A stretch of DNA of 64,000 nt from Candidatus Thiosymbion ectosymbiont of Catanema sp. Cochon2018 (GTDB lineage: Bacteria; Pseudomonadota; Gammaproteobacteria; Chromatiales; Chromatiaceae). Positions 1 to 7,597 of this stretch are shown piece by piece. Within the stretch, counting starts at the first letter, position 1, and every line of letters begins with the position of its first letter. The notes beneath the pieces are model-generated. The model was not told the DNA's origin and made no database searches. It worked only from the letters and a program-made list of their open reading frames with translations. A program made the position numbers and the translations under genes. The stretch spans positions 372,001 to 436,000 of the forward strand of contig WYCW01000001.1 in NCBI GenBank assembly GCA_011392765.1. Direction: 5' to 3'.

Positions 1-1346
1 TAGCCGATATTTCGAAAACCCATGAAGATGCTCCTATCAGAAAGCTTGCTGTAGAGAAAGTAACGGATCAGGCACTACTAGCAGATATTACGAAAACTGA
101 TGAAAGTGATGGAGTTAGATGGTGTGCAGTAGAAAAAATGACCGATCAAACTTTATTGACGGATATTGCAAGAAAAAATAACTATTATTTTTACATCCGA
201 GAGCATGCAATAAATAGACTAACGGATCAGACACTACTAGCGGATCTTGTAAAGAACGATAACAATTTTATTGCCCGACATAAAGCACTAGATGTGCAAT
301 TGCGGGCGTTAGAACAAATAAATGAAGAATCTGTGTTAACCCAATTGGCTATACAACTCGATGATCTTACTGTCGGAAAACGCATTATAACAAAACTAAC
401 GGATCGAAAATCATTGGCGGTCATCATTCAACATTGCAAAAACACCTATATGAAAGCCTTTGCAAGAGAAAAAGTGGCTGTGTTGGGCAAGTTCCGCAGC
501 CAGCATGAGATACAACAATATATCGAAAATATCGAGAAATTGGTAACCACGGAAAGGGGAATTTCTAGAACTGCTGCAGAAACCTTGTACTCTATTGGGG
601 AGCCTTTTGGATTACAAATTATCCAAGCGTTTGAAGGAAATCAAGACGCATTAGCGAAACTAGAATCCTCCAAAGAGTTGCGTGCTATTGAACCGCTTTG
701 TAACATATGGCGAATTACACATTATCGGAACAAAGACAACATACGCAAAGTTGCTCGTAAGATATTAGCGCAAATAGGAGACCCGGCGCTACCGTCGCTA
801 ATCGAAGTATTGAAAGATGTGTTGACCAGGACCGCTTGGACTGAATTTGATATAAGAGTCGAAGAGGTTTGTATGGATGTTGGGGCGATACTTAAAAAAA
901 TTGGTGGGCCAGCAGTGGAACCACTCGTGAAATTACTTGGTGAAGTAGATTCGCGAAATTCGGGTGACGCCATTGCATCGATTCTGGCACAGATAGGAAA
1001 ACCCGCAGTAGATCCACTTATTCATGCGTTAAATCGCATGTATCAAGTCGAATTTATCGCTATAGCTTTGAGGGAACTTAGTGACAAACGCGCTGTGGAA
1101 CCACTAAAAGCCGCACTGGGCCGGTTAGGCTATAAAGCGTCAGAGTTCGACTTCGAAGCTGGTCATTGCTGGGATCTGAATCAAGTGGCTCGAGAGAAAG
1201 TTCTTGAAGCATTGCTTAAACTAGGAGAGAATGTGGATATAAATGCATATAAAATAAACTACCAGCGCGGTACTGAGCTTGGGCCAGTAGTAGTTAGCCC
1301 TGACCATTTACCCCCCTCCCTGCGTAAATTAGAGACACGTAAATAG
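1..1346 (+). CDS. HEAT-like repeat protein, 5' end outside the window
   Basis: The reading frame is open from base 3, so the true start lies upstream; the first internal ATG is at 138. The N-terminal part repeats a unit of about 28-30 residues with the core LTDQxLLADIxKxD and a preceding helix of the type AVEK. From about residue 150 of the ATG form it changes to ordinary HEAT/PBS-lyase-like repeats (IGDPALPSLIEVL, IGGPAVEPLVKLL, IGKPAVDPLIHAL). Such alpha-solenoids bind proteins; no catalytic domain is visible in the part present. The N-terminal repeat variant is often found attached to effector or NTPase domains, so a missing upstream domain is possible. The base composition is AT-rich like the rest of the accessory region. 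Confidence 0.75.
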   Translation, partial: ADISKTHEDAPIRKLAVEKVTDQALLADITKTDESDGVRWCAVEKMTDQTLLTDIARKNNYYFYIREHAINRLTDQTLLADLVKNDNNFIARHKALDVQLRALEQINEESVLTQLAIQLDDLTVGKRIITKLTDRKSLAVIIQHCKNTYMKAFAREKVAVLGKFRSQHEIQQYIENIEKLVTTERGISRTAAETLYSIGEPFGLQIIQAFEGNQDALAKLESSKELRAIEPLCNIWRITHYRNKDNIRKVARKILAQIGDPALPSLIEVLKDVLTRTAWTEFDIRVEEVCMDVGAILKKIGGPAVEPLVKLLGEVDSRNSGDAIASILAQIGKPAVDPLIHALNRMYQVEFIAIALRELSDKRAVEPLKAALGRLGYKASEFDFEAGHCWDLNQVAREKVLEALLKLGENVDINAYKINYQRGTELGPVVVSPDHLPPSLRKLETRK

Positions 1347-1652
1347 GTCCCCCTCTGTCAGGGTCGTAATAAACGAACCAACACATTTGTATCTATTGCG
1401 ATCACTTGTGCCACCACGTTTTTTTATTGTCTCGTCCATCTGTTCAAGACTAATACTATGCGAAGCCATCAAAATTCCACAGGCACTGTCAAGGTCTTTG
1501 ATTTTATTACTGGAAACAATTGAATCTTCCGTATCTAATGGCCAAAAAATCACCTCTACTCGTCGATGTTGCAGCGATTCAGGAATATGTATGTTTTCAG
1601 GCGCATCATCGAGAATTATACGAATCGGCTGCATTTTTTCTTCCTGGTTCAT
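1329..1652 (-). CDS. antitoxin-like small protein of a broken PIN toxin-antitoxin pair
   Basis: A 107-residue frame begins MNQEEKMQPIRIILDDAPENI and contains a segment typical of short antitoxins placed directly before PIN-domain toxins (IHIPESLQHRRVEVIFWPLD, then a helix ending MDETIKKRGG). Its last 25 or so residues overlap the start of a toxin remnant in another frame (1358-1405), so the present C-terminus may be altered by the same rearrangement. No DNA-binding fold can be assigned with confidence. It is convergent with the HEAT gene and overlaps its last codons. The antitoxin role is inferred from the adjoining PIN start. Confidence 0.5.
   Translation of the reverse strand: MNQEEKMQPIRIILDDAPENIHIPESLQHRRVEVIFWPLDTEDSIVSSNKIKDLDSACGILMASHSISLEQMDETIKKRGGTSDRNRYKCVGSFITTLTEGDLFTCL
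1358..1405 (-). pseudogene. 5' remnant of a PIN-domain toxin
   Basis: Starting at a GTG at 1405 the reverse strand encodes VIAIDTNVLVRLLRP and then stops. This is the signature N-terminus of VapC-type PIN toxins (first metal-binding Asp in xxDTNVLVRxL). The gene is cut after 15 codons, where sequence next to the HEAT gene begins. It overlaps the antitoxin-like frame, as is common in these operons. Confidence 0.6.
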
Positions 1653-1659
1653 TTTTTTG

Positions 1660-2064
1660 GAATTTTAACATAACTCATTGACGCCAGAAAAATAACTAGT
1701 TGTCGCGATCCTGAATGATTTGGCGTTGTCTTAAGGATTCGATGTGTTGCGTTCGACGCACCAAGGCTCGCCGATCGTCTGCCGGGTCAGTGCCGGCGTC
1801 TTAACGCAACCTACGGTTCGCGCGAACCTCGCGTTAGGGGTAGGTTGCGTTAGCCGCGCGGGAAAACGCCTGGGAGAGCACGGTGTCGAACGCAGCGTAA
1901 CGGAACACGACGCTATTTCTCCTCGCCACGTCTTTCAGCCAAGAAAAATACCTCGCAATCGCCCTCGCTCAGATAAATGTCAACAGCCCCCAGCGAGAGA
2001 AGCAATCGAGGACGGTTGTGGTTCCCGCAGTTAGGCAAAGAACCAACATACATAGTCGCTTTGC
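1660..2064. other. intergenic stretch with nested palindromes
   Basis: I see no convincing gene here; the longest frame (1744-2034, plus) lacks family resemblance. It holds a perfect 13-bp inverted repeat, TAACGCAACCTAC at 1802-1814 and its complement at 1840-1852, enclosing the 14-bp palindrome GGTTCGCGCGAACC at 1815-1828. A GTTAGGC heptamer at 2030-2036 matches the integron core consensus GTTRRRY just before the next gene, but no partner box was found. Confidence 0.4.
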
Positions 2065-2505
2065 ATGAAAATATACCTTGATGTCTGTTGTCTTAACCGC
2101 CCCTTTGATGAGCAAACTCAAGATAGAGTCCACATAGAGGCAGAAGCAATAACAACCATCTTAAAGCACGTTGAATCTTCGGAGTGGGCATTGGTCGGTA
2201 GCGGTGTCATCAACTATGAAATAAGCAAAACAATAGATGAAGAAAGAAGAGCCAGACTACAATTATTGATGCAAGGTGTGTCTACATTTGTCCTGGTAGA
2301 TCAGAAATCGCAATTTCGCGCACTGCAAATTCAAACTTTGGGAATTAAAACATATGATGCATTGCATATCGCCTGCGCAGAGATGGGAAAAGCTGATGTG
2401 ATGTTGACAACAGATGACAAACTTATCAAATCAGCAAAGAGAAATAGCGAAAAGATTCATGTAGAGATCGAAAATCCTTTGGCTTGGCTTCAAAAGGTGG
2501 TGTAA
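2065..2505 (+). CDS. PIN-domain ribonuclease, toxin-like
   Basis: The 146-residue protein begins MKIYLDVCCLNRPFD and keeps the acidic PIN residues: Asp6, Glu52 in the VINYEI helix, Asp98 in YDALHIACAE, and aspartates at 111 and 117-118. PIN toxins cleave RNA with a metal ion. The gene after it starts 4 bp downstream and forms an operon-like pair. The 3' two thirds of this gene is repeated at 6896-7125. PIN identity is clear; calling it a toxin is inference from the small partner and the accessory setting. Confidence 0.75.
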   Translation: MKIYLDVCCLNRPFDEQTQDRVHIEAEAITTILKHVESSEWALVGSGVINYEISKTIDEERRARLQLLMQGVSTFVLVDQKSQFRALQIQTLGIKTYDALHIACAEMGKADVMLTTDDKLIKSAKRNSEKIHVEIENPLAWLQKVV

Positions 2506-2509
2506 CATA

Positions 2510-2725
2510 ATGAATACTCATTCGATGATGCAGCAGCAAATTAGAATGGCTGGTGTAGAAATATTAAGTCGATATATGGGCATTACGGGAATGATTCGTT
2601 TTTTGCAGCAGAACGAAGTGGGGCATGGTGACTACACAAGAGAAAGAGATAAATTATTGGGCAACCCGTCTATGGAACAATTGGTTTCGGAGATTCAGTC
2701 CAGCGAATTAAACAAGAATACCTAA
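2510..2725 (+). CDS. small protein paired with the PIN gene, copy 1
   Basis: This 71-residue protein (MNTHSMMQQQIRMAGVEILS...) is not a family I recognise. It is largely helical, with no signal peptide or membrane segment. It follows the PIN gene by 4 bp with AGGTGG upstream as a possible ribosome site, so antitoxin or accessory partner is a reasonable guess. A second copy at 7130-7345 differs at one residue (Met6 to Thr). The stop codon lies in the ACCTAAC box of an attC-like site, typical of an integron gene cassette. Confidence 0.6.
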   Translation: MNTHSMMQQQIRMAGVEILSRYMGITGMIRFLQQNEVGHGDYTRERDKLLGNPSMEQLVSEIQSSELNKNT

Positions 2726-2789
2726 CGAAGCGCTCCACCGGACTACTGCTCTGCCGGCACTTAGCAATGGCCGGTGAGCCTGGGCGTTA
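2720..2789 (+). other. integron attC-like site, interrupted by a group II intron
   Basis: ACCTAAC at 2720-2726 matches the core box RYYYAAC. The following CGAAGCGCTCCACCGG is imperfectly complementary to CCGGTGAGCCTGGGCG before 2789. If the intron at 2790-3642 is removed, the second core box reads GTTAGGC, which fits GTTRRRY. The site lies straight after a small gene, as in integron cassettes. No integrase gene is present in the window. Confidence 0.6.
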
Positions 2790-3642
2790 GTGCGCCAAGC
2801 GAAGCTTGGCGCTTCTTGCCGGGTGAAAGTCCCGGTCGGGAAAGGGTTAACCACCCACCCGTATCGCGTGTTGCGCCTCTGGCGGATAGCGACGCCTTGG
2901 TAGGGACACTGGAGCGAGCGTGAACAACCGAGGTGAAGCGTACACCGAGAATCTTGTAGGCCGGAGGGGTGGCCGCACCACCCGGAAGCGATTTCAGCCT
3001 CGTGAAAGGCAACCAAGCAGACGGCGACAGAGTTAACGGACTGGAAGCCAACACAGAGGAATCGTGAGAACGGACGATGGGCGGAATCTGGTGGCACTGC
3101 CGGGAAACCAGGCAGCAAACAGAGAAGACAAAACCGCGCCCTACGGTCTGGTCAGGGTGAGATTCCTGCGGGTCTGCCGGGGTCCGAGCACCTGGCATGC
3201 AGGAAGAGAAGCGTCGAGAACTTGGGAGACCCCATCGGCTCCCGGAGGCAAAGGTAAGGCATGCGGTTAGTGAGACACGCAAGGGGAAACCCGGAGACGG
3301 AACTAGACCGAAGCCTGGAGCCCACCTGCCGGGGAAGCTGTTCCGACCGAGGAGGGAGGGCAGCCGGAAGTTGGTGGGGAGTCAGACTGGCGCAGAGTAC
3401 TCGGAGCGCGGGAGAGCCGCGTACAAGGGGAAGGGGCCAGCAGAGTTACGTAGCCAACAAAGGAAACTTCACCCCGACAGGCAGGGCGGGTCCATGAAGC
3501 AAACCTCCCTGTTGGGAATAGCGAATAGGGTAGCACCACGCTGCTATGTGCGAAGCGAGTAACGCTGAGGAGCCCGGTGCGGGAAAACCGCACGGCGGGA
3601 TCTGTGCAGGGGGCGCCGGGTAACCGGCGTCCCCACTGCGAC
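2790..3642 (+). mobile_element. group II intron lacking most of its reverse-transcriptase gene
   Basis: The 5' end GTGCGCC fits the GUGYG rule. Domain V is a 34-nt hairpin at 3570-3603 with the catalytic AGC at 3571-3573 and a GAAAA-type loop region. Domain VI follows, with a bulged A at 3635 seven bases before the AC 3' end at 3642. The region between, where the intron-encoded protein normally lies, holds only its first codons. At 853 nt this is a non-autonomous, IEP-deleted intron. A G-A mismatch in the domain V lower stem (where G-U is usual) may lower activity. Exact splice sites are inferred. Confidence 0.75.
3494..3562 (+). pseudogene. N-terminal remnant of a group II intron reverse transcriptase
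   Basis: The frame starts MKQTSLLGIANR, the usual N-terminus of bacterial group II intron maturases, then breaks into unrelated residues and stops at 3562, eight bases before domain V. About 12 codons survive; the reverse-transcriptase and maturase domains are deleted. Confidence 0.65.
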
Positions 3643-3849
3643 GGCTTCTTCCTGATACAAGGTTAACTCGGCCAATTCTTAGAAAAACAGAGTGACAAAA
3701 CTGCGACCAGATGAATTTACTTGACAAGTTTCGTGGATAACGTATTCAGTAAAATTAATAGGCAAACATGAGAAATTTGTAAGGTAGGAGAGAGTGATAT
3801 TGTAATGTATTGGAAAATAGAGAAGAATTCGTCATAAAAAGGCGCAAGA

Positions 3850-4404
3850 ATGGCAAGCGAACACGAAAAAGCGGTACGTGCGAAACATCTTAAAGAACGG
3901 GCTGAGTTAATCGGTCTCTGGGAGCAGATTAAAGTTGGAGACACGCCACAATGGGAGCGTGGCGATGCCTTTGAATATCTTATTATTCGCGCATTTGACA
4001 TAGAAGGATTGCATGTCCGGTGGCCGTATCATGTGACACTGCCACAAAAAGTTGGGACGGTTGAACAAATTGATGGGGTGGTCTATTTTCAAGAACGAGG
4101 ATTTCTCATAGAGAGTAAAGATTACCATCGACCAAAAGATATTGAACCGGTTGCGAAATTACGAATTCATTTGGAACGACGACCGCCAGGGACAATGGGC
4201 GTTGTCTTCAGTACGCGAGGGTTTACAGTGGCCGCCGAAGTCTTTGCACAGTTTTCTTCTCCGATGAATGTGTTGTTTTGGGGGCGCGAAGATGTTGAAT
4301 ATGCCGTGACATACGGAAGAATGCGCGACGTACTCACCTATAAAATGCAGTATGCCATTGAAGAAGGGTTGCCGCACGTATTCTATCAGGAGGAAGATAT
4401 ATGA
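3850..4404 (+). CDS. PD-(D/E)XK restriction-endonuclease-like protein
   Basis: The 184-residue protein shows the order of a PD-(D/E)XK nuclease core of the Mrr/NERD kind: an N-terminal helix with GDAFEYLIIRAF (Glu42), then QIDGVV (Asp75), then the ExK strand IESKDY (Glu88, Lys90). No recognition or helicase domain is attached. It probably cuts DNA with metal ions. Its stop overlaps the start of the TOPRIM gene (ATGA), so the two are translationally coupled. Upstream, TTGACA at 3721-3726 could be a -35 box, with a weak -10 box. A defence role is inference from family, pairing and location between mobile pieces. Confidence 0.7.
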   Translation: MASEHEKAVRAKHLKERAELIGLWEQIKVGDTPQWERGDAFEYLIIRAFDIEGLHVRWPYHVTLPQKVGTVEQIDGVVYFQERGFLIESKDYHRPKDIEPVAKLRIHLERRPPGTMGVVFSTRGFTVAAEVFAQFSSPMNVLFWGREDVEYAVTYGRMRDVLTYKMQYAIEEGLPHVFYQEEDI

Positions 4405-4970
4405 AAACGGTGCATATTGTGGTTGAAGGACAAGCCGATCAAGTCTTACTTGGAAAATTACTTGATGACTTAGAACAATCGGTACACATCCAATTCCATG
4501 TTGCCGAGGGCAGGCAGTCAGCGCATCCACTTGCTCGGACATTACAAGTGCGTCGGGGAGAACCTGTCGCGTTAGTGTTAGATGCGGATACCAATGACAC
4601 ACGAATGGCCGAAGAAGAGCAGTCAATGTACGAATCGTATCTCAATTTTACTTCAAAAGGCGTCCCATTCATTGTCATCTTAATGAGGCCGAGTATTGAA
4701 GAAATATTTTTTGAGGTTCCGGAAATCCTGTCTAATCTGACCGGAAAATCACTTGAATCAAAAGATATTTTGGTTGGGAAGGCCGCTCCCCGAATGTATT
4801 TGGCAGAATTAGGCGTTGATTGGCTTCGTCTGGTCCCTTCATTGAATGAACAACAGCTAGGGGTATTGCGAGCCGTTCAGCCTGTGGCAGCATTACGACA
4901 CTTTGTCCATGATATCACTGAAAATCTTGCAGGGACTCATCGGCAACTTGATCTTGCGATTTCAGCATAA
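4401..4970 (+). CDS. stand-alone TOPRIM-fold protein, partner of the upstream nuclease
   Basis: The 189-residue protein starts HIVVEGQADQVLL (Glu9) and later has ALVLDADTND (Asp61, Asp63), which is the TOPRIM signature of a Glu and a DxD on adjacent strands. RPSIEEIFF follows near residue 96. The arrangement resembles the TOPRIM parts of OLD nucleases and of DUF4435-type proteins, but no ATPase is attached or nearby. AGGAGG at 4388-4393 is a strong ribosome site 7 bp before the ATG. Co-translation with the PD-(D/E)XK gene suggests they act together. The fold call is firm; the biological function is unknown. Confidence 0.65.
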   Translation: MKTVHIVVEGQADQVLLGKLLDDLEQSVHIQFHVAEGRQSAHPLARTLQVRRGEPVALVLDADTNDTRMAEEEQSMYESYLNFTSKGVPFIVILMRPSIEEIFFEVPEILSNLTGKSLESKDILVGKAAPRMYLAELGVDWLRLVPSLNEQQLGVLRAVQPVAALRHFVHDITENLAGTHRQLDLAISA

Positions 4971-5006
4971 TGTACCTTGTATAGCAAAAGGTTGTGGTAT
5001 ACGGAA

Positions 5007-5027
5007 GCCTAACGAATAAGGTTAGAT
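5007..5027 (+). other. possible collapsed attC core pair
   Basis: GCCTAAC (5007-5013, fits RYYYAAC) is followed after 7 bases by GTTAGAT (5021-5027, fits GTTRRRY). It sits just after the TOPRIM gene where a cassette attC would be, but the long central hairpin is missing. It could also be the stem of a terminator. Confidence 0.3.
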
Positions 5028-5360
5028 CGTGCGGGCGAAGTGAGCCACGATCGGTAGTGTTTTAATTTTGTTGTTATTGGCTTTAAATAGAAATCTTTTT
5101 TTTAATTCATTGATGACGGTCACAGGACTGATGCCCAGAACCCGTGCGGTATCACGAATGCCGCTGCCATTCAGTGTCATCTCAATGATTTGGTGTTTCG
5201 TTTCCGGTAACCGCCCTTTGTCAGAATAATCCTGGATAAAGGTTTTACCCTCACAGGTCTGATCTTTACCTATAAAACGCTGCTTGCCGTTGCTGGTGTT
5301 GCCATGTTTCGTCACGTCAGTACCATTGCAGACAGGGCATTTTATGGGGAGTAATACCAT
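5022..5360 (-). pseudogene. insA: truncated IS1-family InsA
   Basis: The reverse-strand frame begins MVLLPIKCPVCNGTDVTKHG with a CxxC zinc-finger start, and continues through the helix-turn-helix ending LGISPVTVINELKKR, the InsA N-terminal architecture of IS1-family elements. After that the sequence departs from InsA (FLFKANNNKIKTLPIVAHFARTI), and no insB transposase frame follows on this strand. So this is an IS1 fragment without its catalytic part. Terminal inverted repeats could not be defined. Confidence 0.75.
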
Positions 5361-5539
5361 GGGAGTTTCCTCGGCAAAGTTCTGTTCAGTTTAATGATTA
5401 ATGTTCAGACAATTATATCATATGATTTATAATAAAAAACAAAATAATAACACCACCTAAGCCCGTAAGCATTTCGTCAACTACTCATAAAGCGCGCCGA
5501 AAAACTGGATTTTTCAAGGTCCCCAGCAGGCGGTGACAC

Positions 5540-5785
5540 ATGATGACAATAACCAAAGATATGCTCAAACGCGAGATAGATCATATTCAAGATCAATATA
5601 TTGATGTGCTCTACATGATCATGAAGGCTTTTGAATATCCGGCTATTCAAAAGGTTTCGGCGCACTCACCGGTGACTGAGGCACAATGGCATGCCTTTCT
5701 CGATAGATGTGCCGGATCGTGTGCGGATGCTCCTCTTCAGCGTGGCGAACAGGGACAATATGAGAAGCGAGACGAATTGTTATGA
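5540..5785 (+). CDS. antitoxin of a VapBC-type pair
   Basis: This 81-residue protein (MMTITKDMLKREIDHIQDQY...) precedes a VapC gene and overlaps it by 4 bp (ATGA), the standard antitoxin-first order. The N-terminal half is helical; the C-terminal half contains SPVTEAQWHAFLDRCAGS and is probably the toxin-binding tail. No recognisable AbrB or RHH motif is evident, so the DNA-binding class is open. Function is inferred from position and size. Confidence 0.6.
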   Translation: MMTITKDMLKREIDHIQDQYIDVLYMIMKAFEYPAIQKVSAHSPVTEAQWHAFLDRCAGSCADAPLQRGEQGQYEKRDELL

Positions 5786-6192
5786 GATACGTATTGGATA
5801 CGAATATTTGCATTTATTTCCTTAATCAACGCTCTGAGCATATTATCCACCAACTTCGGAGGATTCCACCTCAAGATATATTGCTCTGTTCGATTGTGAA
5901 GGCTGAACTGTGGTATGGCGCGGCGAAAAGCGCACGAAAAACTGAGAATCAGGTACGGTTAGAAGAATTTTTCACGGGATTTCTCTCGTTGCCGTTTGAT
6001 GAAGGCGCCGTCCATGTTTACGGCGAAATTCGCTCTCAGGTCGAACGAGACGGGATATCAGTGGGGCCAAATGATCTTTTCATTGCCGCAATTGCCATGG
6101 CGAACAATTGCATTCTTCTCACACATAATAGCGAAGAGTTTCAACACATAAACGGACTCAATGTCAAAGATTGGGGACTTTCTCATGACTAG
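5782..6192 (+). CDS. vapC: VapC-type PIN toxin
   Basis: The 136-residue protein has all landmarks of VapC: MRYVLDTNICIYFL (Asp6), SIVKAELWYGA (Glu42), GPNDLFIAAIA (Asp98), and the LTHNSEEF strand, where an Asn stands where many family members have Asp. VapC toxins are site-specific ribonucleases that act on tRNA or rRNA and are silenced by the co-encoded antitoxin. Length is typical. TGCTAACGAGCGCCTCC after the stop resembles the first half of a cassette attC. Confidence 0.85.
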   Translation: MRYVLDTNICIYFLNQRSEHIIHQLRRIPPQDILLCSIVKAELWYGAAKSARKTENQVRLEEFFTGFLSLPFDEGAVHVYGEIRSQVERDGISVGPNDLFIAAIAMANNCILLTHNSEEFQHINGLNVKDWGLSHD

Positions 6193-6202
6193 GACAAAAG
6201 TG

Positions 6203-6492
6203 CTAACGAGCGCCTCCAACTGAAAAAGGTACCGCAATGGAAGTAAAATTCAGCATAACGATCATTGCTGAGACTTCAGGGCTTTCAATCGAGGAGATTA
6301 AAAACCTATAAAGCCGAAATCGACTGACAAATGCATTCGGATCGATCACTTGATCCGAACAGGATGCAGTACCAATTCTCACGAAAATATTATCGTTACA
6401 CGAGGTAATTTCGTCCGCATTCAGGGAATTCTTGCACGCTTTGAAAATGAGTTCGATTTGCCACCGCAAACGATATAAAGGGTAAATTAAAT
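6203..6492 (-). pseudogene. IS4-family transposase C-terminal fragment
   Basis: The reverse strand encodes IYPLYRLRWQIELIFKACKN, the YR...E region of IS4-type DDE transposases (Y-x2-R-W-x-I-E), followed by SLNADEITSCNDNIF and a C-terminal tail. The start of the gene is missing because the MITE at 6493-6839 lies at its 5' side. The plus strand has no gene here. Confidence 0.65.
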
Positions 6493-6839
6493 GGCTCTTT
6501 ATGGATTCTGGACTGATTTGGAGTGCGCCGGCAGAGCGGCGCGGTTGAATGGGACCCCGGCAATGGGGATACCCACGGCGCTTGCCGGGAACCTGGGATT
6601 CAGGTTCCCCACGCGCCGCGGCGACGGCGCTTTCCCCTGGCTGCAACACCTGTGCCGGGAACCGATGCGTCGCCAAATGAAATCCAAAGCGGCGGCGAGG
6701 CAGTGCACCAGGGCCAACGCCGGCGGTGAGGTCGGGCACCCTGGATTCCGATAGCTACTGGAGTAAGGTTGCCGCCGCACTCCAAAATGTTTGGTGCTAC
6801 CCGCCGTGATCGTGAGCAGTCCGGAATCCATAAAGAGCC
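6493..6839. mobile_element. MITE-like element, 347 bp, complete copy
   Basis: The ends are a 22-bp inverted repeat beginning GGCTCTTTATGGATTC at 6493 and its complement ending at 6839, with one mismatch. A second, inner inverted repeat (TTTGGAGTGCGCCGGC at 6517 and its near complement ending at 6786) lies inside. Coding potential is absent. A related copy occupies 8137-8453, and single ends occur near 20025 and 27226. Confidence 0.7.
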
Positions 6840-6897
6840 TTGAAAAATATTTGTAACTGTTATGAAATTTAAGTAAAAAAATCCCGAACATCTATGT

Positions 6898-7125
6898 GTG
6901 TCCACATTTGTCCCGGTAGATCAGAAATCGCAATTTCGCGCACTGCAAATTCAAACTTTGGGAATTAAAACATATGATGCATTGCATGTCGCCTGCGCAG
7001 AGATGGGAAAAGCTGATGTGATGTTGAAAACAGATGACAAACTTATCAAATCAGCAAAGAGAAATAGCGAAAAGATTCATGTAGAGATCGAAAATCCTTT
7101 GGCTTGGCTTCAAAAGGTGGTGTAA
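6898..7125 (+). pseudogene. 3' fragment of the PIN toxin gene (duplicate)
   Basis: The fragment corresponds to residues 72-146 of the PIN protein at 2065. It keeps YDALHVACAE and the last acidic cluster but lacks the first two catalytic residues. It has one change near the active site region (MLTTDD to MLKTDD). Without the N-terminal half it cannot form the PIN fold. Confidence 0.8.
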
Positions 7126-7129
7126 CATA

Positions 7130-7345
7130 ATGAATACTCATTCGATGACGCAGCAGCAAATTAGAATGGCTGGTGTAGAAATATTAAGTCGATATATGGG
7201 CATTACGGGAATGATTCGTTTTTTGCAGCAGAACGAAGTGGGGCATGGTGACTACACAAGAGAAAGAGATAAATTATTGGGCAACCCGTCTATGGAACAA
7301 TTGGTTTCGGAGATTCAGTCCAGCGAATTAAACAAGAATACCTAA
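7130..7345 (+). CDS. small protein paired with the PIN gene, copy 2
   Basis: Intact duplicate of the 71-residue protein at 2510-2725 with a single difference (Thr6). Its upstream PIN gene is truncated, so if the small protein is an antitoxin this copy is an orphan that could still neutralise the first toxin. An attC-like site follows at 7340-7409, as for copy 1. Confidence 0.6.
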   Translation: MNTHSMTQQQIRMAGVEILSRYMGITGMIRFLQQNEVGHGDYTRERDKLLGNPSMEQLVSEIQSSELNKNT

Positions 7346-7409
7346 CGAAGCGCTCCACCGGACTACTGCTCTGCCGGCACTTAGCAATGGCCGGTGAGCC
7401 TGGGCGTTA

Positions 7410-7530
7410 GTGCGCCAAGCGAAGCTTGGCGCTTCTTGCCGGGTGAAAGTCCCGGTCGGGAAAGGGTTAACCCCCCACCCGTATCGCGTGTTGCGCCTCT
7501 AGCGGATAGCGACGCCTTGGTAGGGACACT
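7410..7530 (+). mobile_element. 5' fragment of the group II intron
   Basis: The first 121 bases are almost identical to the intron at 2790. The sequence then changes abruptly at 7532. Domains V and VI are absent, so it cannot splice. Confidence 0.75.
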
Positions 7531-7597
7531 GCATATCGTGGTGAAACCATCCGGATCATCAGTGCCCGGCAAGCAACCAAGCGGGAGTGGAATTTTT

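Larger units (their letters stand above)
2276..2911 (+). repeat. 636-bp direct repeat, copy 1
   Basis: This segment and 6896-7531 are nearly identical, with an offset of exactly 4620 bp and only scattered substitutions. It covers the 3' part of the PIN gene, the 71-codon gene, the attC-like site and the first 120 or so bases of the group II intron. Confidence 0.9.
6896..7531 (+). repeat. 636-bp direct repeat, copy 2
   Basis: Copy of 2276-2911. It starts inside the PIN gene and ends inside the group II intron, so neither boundary is a natural gene or intron end. This suggests a segmental duplication rather than cassette insertion. Confidence 0.9.

Noticed and set aside
1744-2034. 96-codon frame
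   Set aside because: Codes through nested palindromes with no protein-like composition.
2708-3593. Several frames inside the group II intron
   Set aside because: They overlap structured intron domains on both strands; only the first maturase codons are recognisable.
6493-6780. GC-rich frames within the MITE (6491-6754, 6523-6729 and reverse)
   Set aside because: Non-coding element shared with 8137-8453; frames are not conserved between the two copies.
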